Under the pieces are notes generated by a model. That model had not been told where the DNA came from, made no database searches, and saw nothing but the letters and a program-made list of their open reading frames with translations. Shown here piece after piece: positions 8,932-16,102 of a DNA stretch of 38,547 bases. The stretch's first letter is position 1, and every line of letters begins with the position of its first letter. Both the position numbers and the translations under genes were made by a program. Source of the stretch: Pseudomonadota bacterium (GTDB taxonomy: Bacteria; Myxococcota_A; UBA9042; GCA-2863065); contig CANMLD010000016.1 of the NCBI GenBank assembly GCA_947498315.1, forward strand, positions 1 through 38,547, written 5' to 3'.

Positions 8932-9288
8932 ATGACTACTGCCTCCCCCGAACTCTGCCTGCACTGTGCGAGTGACAATCTTTACCCCGACGGCGAGCTC
9001 ACCATCTGCGCCGACTGCGGTTACGAGTTCAGAGCAGGCGTCGCTCGCGAGAGCGAGGCTCGAGACGACGACGCGACGTCGGTCATCCGCGACGCCAACG
9101 GAACGCCTCTGGCCGACGGCGACTCGGTAGTCCTGGTGAAGAGCCTCCCGGTCAAGGGGTCCTCGGTGACGCTGAAGCAGGGGACGAAGATAAAGAACAT
9201 CCGGCTCGTGCCTGGCGACCACGGCGTCGACTGCCGGGTCGACAACCTCAGCGTCATGCTCAAGGCGGAGTTCCTCCGCAAGGCGTGA
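8932..9288 (+). CDS. yjdM: YjdM/PhnA-family zinc-ribbon protein
   Basis: The 118-residue protein matches the family once named PhnA and now YjdM. An N-terminal zinc ribbon (CLHCAS...CADCGYEF) is followed by the conserved C-terminal domain with VIRDANGTPLADGDSV, LPVKGSSVTLKQGTKIKNIR and DCRVDN. ATG at 8932 is chosen because the zinc ribbon begins just after it; earlier in-frame starts overlap mtnD out of frame. The family is not required for phosphonate breakdown in E. coli and its biochemical role is unsettled. Confidence 0.92.
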   Translation: MTTASPELCLHCASDNLYPDGELTICADCGYEFRAGVARESEARDDDATSVIRDANGTPLADGDSVVLVKSLPVKGSSVTLKQGTKIKNIRLVPGDHGVDCRVDNLSVMLKAEFLRKA

Positions 9289-9414
9289 AGCGGCGCTGTT
9301 GCCTTCCTCATCTCGATCGCACCGGCCCCTTGCTCCGTACGGCCCTCCGGGGCTAACCTCGCGCCCCCGGTGGAGTCGTCAGCGCTGGGTCAGGGCCCTT
9401 AGTAGGGGAAGCGA

Positions 9415-10473
9415 GTGCACAGAACGATGTACGGATTCACGGGTAAGCTCGGCGGCAGGTTCGCGCTGGTCCTTTCACTCGGTACCATCGCCGTTAGCGG
9501 CTGTACCATCGCGGGGATCGTCGGCAACGGCTCCATCAAAGAGGCCATGCCCTACTCGTTCTCGACCAACGACCCCGCGATGGGGTGTGCGTCGGGCCTC
9601 GCGCTCACGAACTTCCTGATGGGCTTCTCCTACCAATACGAGAAGGACGAGATCCCCGCCCCGCTCCTCAAGGCGTCGGTCGTCACGCGTCTCTCGGCGG
9701 GCATGTGCGCCGAGTCCGAGAGCCACGAAGCCGAGCTACGCCGCATGCGCGCCATGTTCAACAAGCAGCCCACCGAGGCGATGGACGCCGGCATCTCGGA
9801 GAAGCGCCTGCATGGGCTCGCAGCGACCCGGAACTACGACGCTTTTCAAGCGCTCGCGGGTGCCTATGGCCCGCCCGGTAGCAACGACGAGGACGGCAAG
9901 CTCGCGTGTCCCGAGTTCGACGACGACTACCCCGAAGCGCTGCTCTACACCCTCGGCCTCTCTTCTGGCCTTCTGGCCGTCGTCCACGACACGCTCTCTG
10001 GCCGCCTCGTCGGCGTCGCGATGGACATGCCTCCGGCGATCATGCGAGCGACGAGCTGCGTGGACAATGACGCGTGGTGGGGCGTCCCCGACGCACTCCG
10101 GTCAGCCATCCTGCTCAGCCTGCCACAAAATGACATGCCGATCGACGAGGTCTGGAAGCGCCTCTATGCGTCGGCCGACAAGGGCCTCGCGGCGGGCATG
10201 ACCTTGCCCTCGGCGCTTCTGGCTCAGAGCCTCGCCTCCCAGGGCAAACAAGAGGAGCTTTGCGCCCTCTTCGAGCGCATCGATGGCCTCACGACGCCGC
10301 CTCCGGCCGCCTACCAGCTGCTCGACGTATACGCCCGGACGCTCATTCGCCATGAATCCAACAAAATATGGACGCAGGAGAAGGGCCACCGCGCTGAATT
10401 GAACGCGCTCGCCTGCCCGCCGTCCAACACGCCCGTGATCCCGGCCACGGACGAGGACCTCTTCGGCGACTGA
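9415..10473 (+). CDS. Lipoprotein of a TRAP-like transport operon
   Basis: The 352-residue protein has a lipoprotein signal peptide with lipobox AVSGC (Cys30). The GTG start at 9415 is chosen because AGGGGA lies 6 nt upstream; an ATG at 9427 would be badly spaced. The mature part is mostly alpha-helical in appearance and may be a TatT-like (TRAP-associated, TPR-type) accessory lipoprotein, though direct similarity is weak. It is the first of three plus-strand genes with short gaps (44 nt, then a 1-nt overlap). The C-terminus ends TDEDLFGD. A nearly identical EDDLFGD string occurs in the permease two genes downstream. Confidence 0.75.
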   Translation: MHRTMYGFTGKLGGRFALVLSLGTIAVSGCTIAGIVGNGSIKEAMPYSFSTNDPAMGCASGLALTNFLMGFSYQYEKDEIPAPLLKASVVTRLSAGMCAESESHEAELRRMRAMFNKQPTEAMDAGISEKRLHGLAATRNYDAFQALAGAYGPPGSNDEDGKLACPEFDDDYPEALLYTLGLSSGLLAVVHDTLSGRLVGVAMDMPPAIMRATSCVDNDAWWGVPDALRSAILLSLPQNDMPIDEVWKRLYASADKGLAAGMTLPSALLAQSLASQGKQEELCALFERIDGLTTPPPAAYQLLDVYARTLIRHESNKIWTQEKGHRAELNALACPPSNTPVIPATDEDLFGD

Positions 10474-10517
10474 TCGCCCCTTTTCACGAACCGACCACTC
10501 AAATCCAGGAGCCCCCC

Positions 10518-11546
10518 ATGCGCGCCCGCACCCCTTCACACGTTACGTTGTCCGCGCTACTGCTCGGACTCTCACTCGCGTCCGTCGCGTCCGCCGGCGA
10601 GAAACGAACGCTCTGCGTGTTCGACATCAGCGGCGCCAACGGCGACACCTTCACTGCCGCCAAGGAGTACCAAACCGCCGCCATGGCCTGGGGCATCGAC
10701 TTCGAGCTGCGACCCTACTCGAACGAGAAGGCAGCCGCCGACGACCTCCGGGCAGGCAAGTGCCACGCGTCGCTCATTACCGGCATACGGGCGCGACAGT
10801 TCAATAAGTTCACGGGCACACTCGAGGCCATCGGCGGCGTGTCGAACTACGAGACGCTGAAGAAAGTCTTCACTCAGCTCCTCGACCCGGCCAACGCGAC
10901 CAAGCTCGCGGGCTACCTCAAGAGCGGCGACTATGAGGTCGCCGGGCTCTTCCCGATCGGCGCCGTCTACTTGTTCGTTAACAACAAGTCGATCAACTCC
11001 AAGGAGAAGCTCGCCGGCAAGAAGATCGCGACCCTCGACTACGACCACGCGGCCGTCGTCATGGTCGACGTCGCTGGCGCCTCCATGACCGCCGCCGACA
11101 TCACGAACTTCGCGGGCATGTTCAACAACGGCGCCGTGGACGCCTGCTACGCTCCCGCCGCTGCGTACAAGCCCCTCGAGCTCCAGAAGGGCCTCAAGGC
11201 GGCCGGCGGCGTGATTCGTCTCCCGCTCGCCATGCTCAGTATGCAGCTCGTGCTCCACGCCCCGTCCTTCCCCGCTGGCTTCGCCAACAGCTCGCGAACC
11301 TACGCGCTGTCGCGGTTCCCGAACATGGTCTCGCTGGCCAAGAAGGCGGAGTCCGGCATCCCGGCGGACAAGTGGATTGAGGTCGTCGCAGCCGACAAGG
11401 ATCGGTATGAGCAGATGTTTCAGGACGTGCGCGTCCGCCTCCGCGACAAGGAGAAGGTCTTCGACAAAGACATGCTTCGCATGCTGCTAAAGGCCCGTTG
11501 CGCATCCGATAGCGCCCGTGCCGAGTGTGCGGCGAAGCGCGAGTGA
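10518..11546 (+). CDS. Periplasmic solute-binding protein of the TRAP-like system (DUF6091-like)
   Basis: The 342-residue protein has a signal peptide cleaved near ASVASA-GE. AGGAG lies 6 nt before the ATG. The mature protein begins KRTLCVFDISGANGDTFTAA and contains DDLRAGKCHASLITGIRARQ and GKKIATLDYDHAAVVMVDVA. These resemble the DUF6091 family that sits next to DctM-type permeases and is labelled putative solute-binding protein. It is not a classical DctP or TAXI protein. Its stop overlaps the permease ATG by one base. The ligand is unknown. Confidence 0.78.
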   Translation: MRARTPSHVTLSALLLGLSLASVASAGEKRTLCVFDISGANGDTFTAAKEYQTAAMAWGIDFELRPYSNEKAAADDLRAGKCHASLITGIRARQFNKFTGTLEAIGGVSNYETLKKVFTQLLDPANATKLAGYLKSGDYEVAGLFPIGAVYLFVNNKSINSKEKLAGKKIATLDYDHAAVVMVDVAGASMTAADITNFAGMFNNGAVDACYAPAAAYKPLELQKGLKAAGGVIRLPLAMLSMQLVLHAPSFPAGFANSSRTYALSRFPNMVSLAKKAESGIPADKWIEVVAADKDRYEQMFQDVRVRLRDKEKVFDKDMLRMLLKARCASDSARAECAAKRE

Positions 11547-13588
11547 TGTCGGGTCCCTCCTCTGCCGTGGGCCGGTGGGTGCGTTTCTTCGCATCCACAG
11601 TGCCGCTTCTGGCCGTCCTTCTCACGGCCGTCCTTCTTGGGGCGGGCGAGAAGATCCACAACGTCCTTCTCCAAATGGGGGAATCGCGGTGGGAGCAGTA
11701 CGCGCTGCTTCGGGTGGACCCCGAAAAGCCGGATTGCAACCCGGAGGGGCCAGCCCCGGCTGAGAAGCCGACCGAGGCCGAAGAAGACGATCTCTTCGGC
11801 GATCCGGATACGTCGGACGAAGCATCCATCGCCGCCGCCAAGGTATGCAAAGACCGTCACGCCGCCTATGCCGCGCTGACGGCCCGTATCACCGACGACG
11901 TCCGTAGCTTCCGCTCCAAGGAACAGTTCGTCTCGAAGTTCGTCGAGTGGGGCATCGGCCACGCTCGCCACCTGCTCGTACTCATCATCCTCATCGGCGG
12001 GATCACCGCGACCTTCTTCCGCCACCACATCGGCCTCAGAGCGGCGCTCACCGTCATGGAGGACCGCGTCTCGCAGCTAACGCAGCTCGTCGCCAACGGC
12101 CTTCTCTTGACGTCGTTCTTCGCCCTCAAGAAGGTCTACAGCGACACTGGGGAGTCCGGCGAAGGTGGGGCGCTGCTTCAGCTCTGGATCGCCGGCTTCG
12201 CGACCATGTCGGCTGCCAACATCTGGCATCTGGTGAGGCCGGCGCCCTCCCTCGCGCGGACCGGCGGCACCCTGAACACGGCGAGCCTGTCGGTCCCGCT
12301 CTATGCGTCGATGACCCTCGTCTGCAGCGCCTATTTCGTGATGAGCGAAGGTGGCCACTGGCCTGGGGTCGCCATCTACCTGCAGGCCCTGCTCGACAAC
12401 GCAATCCTGTACATCCAAGTGGCGCTGTACCTTTGGGTCGGCATGCTGCTCAAGAACACGCGGCTTGCGGAGCTCATCTTCGACGTACTGCGTCCATGGA
12501 ACCTGCCACCGCACATCCTCGCGGTCCTCGTCGTCGTCGGTGCCGCTGTCCCCACCGCATTCACAGGTGCATCGGGCATCTTCGTCATCGCGACGGGTGC
12601 CATCGTCTATAGCGAGCTCATCCGGTCCGGCGCACACCGACAGCTCGCCTTCGCGGCGACCGCGATGTCAGGTTCGATGGGCGTCGTGCTGAAGCCCTGT
12701 CTCCTCGTCGTCATCGTGGCCGCGATGAACTACAAGGAGGTCACGACGGACCAGCTCTTCGAGATGGGCCGCTACGTGTTTGCCCTCAGCGCCACGGTCT
12801 TCACGATCGCGGCCCTCATTCTGTTCTTCCGTTCCGACGCCAAGTTCGTGAAGCCCAACGTGGGCGCAGCCGCTCGAGGCTCCGTACGAGCCCTGCTTCG
12901 TTTGGTCCCGTACGTCGCCATTGGTATCGCGGTCTGGGCCACCTACCGATATATGCTCGACACCAAGATGGACGAACACTCTGCACCGGCGATCCTGCCG
13001 GTGATGATGATCGCCATCGTCATCTTCGACCGCCTCGCGGCGCGCTATTCAGCCAGTAAGGCCGGCGACGACGTGAGCACCGTCCGGGGCGTTGGCAAGA
13101 GCCTCGCGGACAGCACGGGAGAAGCCGCGGGACACATTGGCGGCCTCCTCGCGATCATGGGTCTCTCCATCTGCGTCGGTGCCGTCATCGAACGTTCCGA
13201 TATCATGGCGCTCTTTCCGCAACAGTTCGGCTCGCCCTTCACCGCCATGTTGCTCCTCGTCGTCATCAAGGTCATCGTCGGGATGATCATGGACCCCTAC
13301 GGCGCGGTCATCCTCGTGTCACAGACCCTGGCGCCGATCGCCTACAAGAACGGCATCCATCCCGTACACTTCTGGATGATGGTGCTGACGGCGTTCGAGC
13401 TTGGCTACCTGCTCCCACCGGTCGCACTCAACCGCATCTTGACCCGCCAGGTCATTGGCGAGGCCGAGTATCAGCTCATGAAGGCCGAAGGCACGACCTT
13501 CTGGGAGCGCCATGAGGGCACGTTGTTGCCACTCGGCGTCATGGCCGTCGTGCTCGTCCTCGTGGCGTTCGTACCCCTGTGGTTCTGA
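11546..13588 (+). CDS. TRAP transporter large permease (DctM-like) with long N-terminal extension
   Basis: The 680-residue inner-membrane protein starts at ATG 11546 in a TGATG junction with the preceding stop. An N-terminal TM helix (about 14-31) is followed by an extracytoplasmic loop of about 100 residues containing EEDDLFGDPD. Further helices then lead into the DctM-like core (about 240-680), with AVPTAFTGASGIFVIATGAI, MSGSMGVVLKPCLL, LLAIMGLSICVGAVIERS, MIMDPYGAVILV and FELGYLLPPVALN. The two-fold GASG and MDPYG type loops are those of DctM-family elevator transporters. No separate small DctQ subunit is present; the N-terminal helices may replace it. The substrate is probably an organic acid, by family only. 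Confidence 0.88.
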   Translation: MSGPSSAVGRWVRFFASTVPLLAVLLTAVLLGAGEKIHNVLLQMGESRWEQYALLRVDPEKPDCNPEGPAPAEKPTEAEEDDLFGDPDTSDEASIAAAKVCKDRHAAYAALTARITDDVRSFRSKEQFVSKFVEWGIGHARHLLVLIILIGGITATFFRHHIGLRAALTVMEDRVSQLTQLVANGLLLTSFFALKKVYSDTGESGEGGALLQLWIAGFATMSAANIWHLVRPAPSLARTGGTLNTASLSVPLYASMTLVCSAYFVMSEGGHWPGVAIYLQALLDNAILYIQVALYLWVGMLLKNTRLAELIFDVLRPWNLPPHILAVLVVVGAAVPTAFTGASGIFVIATGAIVYSELIRSGAHRQLAFAATAMSGSMGVVLKPCLLVVIVAAMNYKEVTTDQLFEMGRYVFALSATVFTIAALILFFRSDAKFVKPNVGAAARGSVRALLRLVPYVAIGIAVWATYRYMLDTKMDEHSAPAILPVMMIAIVIFDRLAARYSASKAGDDVSTVRGVGKSLADSTGEAAGHIGGLLAIMGLSICVGAVIERSDIMALFPQQFGSPFTAMLLLVVIKVIVGMIMDPYGAVILVSQTLAPIAYKNGIHPVHFWMMVLTAFELGYLLPPVALNRILTRQVIGEAEYQLMKAEGTTFWERHEGTLLPLGVMAVVLVLVAFVPLWF

Positions 13589-13595
13589 GCGTGCA

Positions 13596-13626
13596 GCGCA
13601 GCGGCGTCCGTTCCGAGTCGCTGCGC
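13596..13626 (+). terminator. Possible terminator hairpin after the TRAP permease
   Basis: GCGCAGCG (13596-13603) pairs perfectly with CGCTGCGC (13619-13626), starting 8 nt after the permease stop. There is no T-tract, so intrinsic termination is uncertain. Confidence 0.35.
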
Positions 13627-13847
13627 CGGCTAGGCTGATTACACGCTCCGGAGCAGGATGGGGCGAGCCTGCGCGACACCGACATGTCTGCGTGCAAGAA
13701 GGTCGCTTGGGACAGGTAGTGGCAGACCCCAGCGATGAAGATGAGGCAGTTGATTCGAGTGGTTGCAGGCGATGACCCCAACCTGTACCCACTCCCCAGA
13801 TCGGGCTCAGATACGTCCACCTCCTCATGGGCGCGCATGGAGAGAGT

Positions 13848-13971
13848 ATGGCGGACCTCGAGAACGCCTTGGCGTTGACCGACGGAGGGGGGGGCCGCGA
13901 CCGTTGCCTTCCGGAAGAGAGTCCAGCACAACCTGGACGAACTCGAGAAACGGCGAGACGCCGCCGACTGA
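13848..13971 (+). pseudogene. Small helical-peptide gene frameshifted at a G8 run
   Basis: ATG at 13848, with GGAGAG about 5 nt upstream, encodes MADLENALALTDGGG. It then meets a run of eight G (13887-13894). Dropping one G continues smoothly as AATVAFRKRVQHNLDELEKR and RDAAD, ending at TGA 13969-13971. The repaired product is 40 residues with an amphipathic, charged helix. Read literally, the frame switches to an Arg-rich, non-coding-looking sequence. The cause may be a true frameshift, slippage-based phase variation, or an error in the run. Confidence 0.4.
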
Positions 13972-14238
13972 CCCAGGCCGGTCACCGTCCCCTGAATTCT
14001 CCGCGCCGGGTGTGTGCTCACACGCGACGGTGGGTTGACCGCGTTCGACCGTATCTGCTGGAAACCTAACGGTACACGGGTCCATCTCCATATGGCGTTT
14101 GGTCCGGAAGGCTGACCGAGGTTCCTGTCGGAGGTTTCGGACCGACTGTGGCTAACTCATGGTTCGCCGCAGGGAGAACAACGACGCTGACGTGGCACGG
14201 AGACCGTCTCCTTGCACCGGCAAGTATTACGCACGACG

Positions 14239-15126
14239 TCATCGTCGGACGCGGGATCGTCCCCACACGGGTTCACCGCCCCCTCGGTCCGGCAGCAGAG
14301 CGCACCCGCCTTCACTGCAGAGTCGGTCCCCCACGAGCCACGCCTTTCCGTCCGGGCTCGCCCTCACCAGTCCATCGTAGACTTCCGTCTCAGATGCAGG
14401 GAGAAACAGGCTCGACTGCCATGCTTCGCCGTCCTCATAGCGCTCCTGATACTGCAACCAGAAATGGCCACCTGGGAGCCAGCGGTGGTCGATGACCTTG
14501 GAAACGCAGGTTCGCTTCGACCATCCCTCGTCTTTGGGGTCGCCGCACTCGGATGACCACGTCGAGAAAACGTCTATCGGATCTGACGACCCATCCCGGT
14601 GGACTCGAAAGGTCTGGATGGATCCGTAACGCGTCTTCTCTCACCGAAGTTCCAGGCGTGCGGCCTTCGGCGCTTCGGCCTTCTTCCGTGGCGGCTTCGG
14701 GAGTGCCCCGGACCGCAATGCTTTTGGAAGGCGGCACTTGACCCAACGGGGCTGGCCGTTCCGGGACGCATTGATGAGCAGCCCCGCTCCGACGACGTCG
14801 CCCTCGAACTGAAGCCATTCAACCCCTTCGCGTTCTTCGAACGCAGGTCCACTCAACGGTACCGGCACTTCGGAATCGAGCGCCACGACTTGGATTCCAG
14901 AGCCTGTCGCGACGGCAAGATGGCCCGCGGCGCTTCCGGCGAGCCTGACTCCGGGCTCAGGCAGGTGGGCTACGCGGTGGATGCTTCCACCGTCGAAGCT
15001 GACGATCCCCACATCGTCGAGCCAGAACAGCGCATATGTCGGCTCTGTCGGTGGGGCCGCGCTGACGCCGAAGGAAAAGGCCAGTACCGCAAACAAGGTG
15101 ACCATGACAGACCTCCAGACGCTCAT
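14239..15126 (-). pseudogene. Exported protein gene interrupted by one in-frame TGA
   Basis: From ATG 15126 the frame encodes a signal peptide (MSVWRSVMVTLFAVLAFSFG, VSAAPP) and a beta-rich domain with YALFWLDDVGIVSFDGGSIH and WLQFEGDVVGAG, up to TGA at 14641-14643. The same frame continues as plausible protein (KTRYGSIQTFRVHRDGSSDP, SKVIDHRWLPGGHFWLQYQE, VYDGLVRASPDGKAWLVGDR) to a second stop at 14239. The strand pattern suggests a beta-propeller-like secreted protein of about 295 residues, with CGA changed to TGA at codon 162. The extreme C-terminus may be frameshifted too. It may be expressed as a 161-residue truncated protein. No function was recognised. Confidence 0.5.
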
Positions 15127-15285
15127 CGATCAGATTGTCCGGGCCCATCCGGAGTAACTCCCCGGTCGGCGGGCCGGCGACCTCATGGCCGTCTCCGAGA
15201 CCGTGAACGAGCCCCCAGATACCGATCCCCACCAGCACAGCGACAGTACACCAGAGCGCAACATTGGTCCCGTCCGTGGAGGACT

Positions 15286-15337
15286 GGCCGGCCCTATCGC
15301 TCGGGTCACCGGGCCGGCCCTATCGCTCGGGTCACCG
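15286..15337. repeat. 26-bp perfect tandem duplication downstream of hicB
   Basis: Two perfect copies of 26 bp, beginning GGCCGGCCCTATCGCTCGGG, lie at 15286-15311 and 15312-15337, just past the hicB stop (15343). Between the repeat and the start of the broken exported-protein gene (15127-15285) one minus frame encodes a membrane-helix-like peptide (NVALWCTVAVLVGIGIWGLV) after a TAG created within the first copy. This may be the remains of another gene. Confidence 0.9.
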
Positions 15338-15342
15338 AGCGG

Positions 15343-15582
15343 TCACGCCGCCAGGTCGAGCTCTCGCATCGGCCGAGTCCGCGGCTCCGGCAGCGGCTCA
15401 CCGGCCGCCTCGCGCTCGTCCACATGGGATTCGATGACGTCCACGAGCTGGCGGTACGCGTCGATGGAGCTCGTTGAATGGCAGACACCGCCCCACGGAA
15501 AGAGGTCGGGACAGAAGCCCACGTAGCACGCGTCTTCTTCGCTCCAGCGTACGAACGCCAGGTACCGATCGCTCGACTTCAT
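15343..15582 (-). CDS. hicB: HicB-family antitoxin
   Basis: The 79-residue protein has the partial RNase-H-like fold typical of HicB: RYLAFVRWSEEDACYVGFCP followed by GGVCHSTSSIDAYRQLVDVI and a Pro/Arg-rich tail. It would bind and neutralise HicA. It lacks room for the C-terminal helix-turn-helix found in longer HicB proteins, so autorepression would need another element. Its ATG overlaps the hicA stop by 4 bp (ATGA), the normal toxin-first order of hicAB operons. Confidence 0.85.
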   Translation of the reverse strand: MKSSDRYLAFVRWSEEDACYVGFCPDLFPWGGVCHSTSSIDAYRQLVDVIESHVDEREAAGEPLPEPRTRPMRELDLAA

Positions 15583-15827
15583 GGCAAAACCTCCGCGATG
15601 GCGACTCGAATCTGCCTTTCTTGATACGGCTTGGCGTCATCCCCGGGCTGTCCGGAGAGGATCACCGCGCCGAGCCGTGTAGCGTGTACGAACTTCCGAT
15701 GGCTACCCTTGCCTCCCACGACCTCTCGAAATCCCGCAGCAAAGAGATCTGCGATGAGGTGGCGGAGCTTCCGTGGTCTGATGTTACTTGGCGCATGGCT
15801 CTTCGTCGACGTCGGAGAGTCGCTCAC
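15579..15827 (-). CDS. hicA: HicA-family mRNA interferase toxin
   Basis: The 82-residue protein has the double-stranded-RNA-binding-like HicA fold. KLRHLIADLFAAGFREVVGG is followed by the catalytic motif GSHRKF (His43) and a C-terminal helix (ERQIRVAIAEVL). Known HicA toxins cleave mRNA in a translation-independent way. The N-terminal 18 residues are longer than usual, so a later start is possible, but no better ribosome-binding site was found. It is coupled to hicB. It sits among decayed genes, which fits the mobile nature of such modules. Confidence 0.85.
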   Translation of the reverse strand: MSDSPTSTKSHAPSNIRPRKLRHLIADLFAAGFREVVGGKGSHRKFVHATRLGAVILSGQPGDDAKPYQERQIRVAIAEVLP

Positions 15828-15861
15828 CCTCTCGCCGGCCCGCCTACTCGACTATGGCCAC

Positions 15862-16074
15862 CTAGCCGCTGCCGTCACGGAGGAACCGTCGCAGCCCAAC
15901 ATGCCGAACGCCCCGATCGTCCGCCGTGATTGGGTCGAGGCTGACCACGAGCTTTGGGTGATTGTCAGGCAGGTCGAGGAGCACCCGGAACTCGCGGTCG
16001 CGGGTCGCCGCGTCCGGCATCACGTAGGCCGCCTGGACGTAGAGGCGCTCTGTGGGTGGCCGAAGCCCACGCAT
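15862..16074 (-). CDS. Small hypothetical ORF between hicA and the Cys-rich gene
   Basis: ATG at 16074 opens a 70-residue frame with coding-like G/C third positions. It contains LRPPTERLYVQAAYVMPDAA, REFRVLLDLPDNHPKLVVSL and ITADDRGVRHVGLRRFLRDG. The same frame is open upstream, antiphase to the Cys-rich gene, so the true start is uncertain. It could be a free-standing small protein or a fragment of a lost gene. No family was recognised. Confidence 0.35.
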   Translation of the reverse strand: MRGLRPPTERLYVQAAYVMPDAATRDREFRVLLDLPDNHPKLVVSLDPITADDRGVRHVGLRRFLRDGSG

Positions 16075-16102
16075 GCCTTGGGCAACAAACGTTGAGAGTG
16101 AG

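Larger units (their letters stand above)
13589..14238. other. 650-bp gap with low coding signal
   Basis: Apart from the hairpin and the broken 40-residue gene at 13848-13971, no frame shows consistent codon bias or a recognisable family. The stretch 14066-14238 could hold the frameshifted tail of the neighbouring pseudogene (VGPKPPTGTSVSLPDQTPYG in another frame), but this cannot be proved. Together with the disrupted genes on its right it looks like decaying accessory DNA. Confidence 0.5.

Noticed and set aside
14641-14643. Selenocysteine at the in-frame TGA
   Set aside because: The position reads as an Arg codon change (CGA to TGA), no catalytic Cys-like context is seen, and no convincing SECIS-type hairpin follows.
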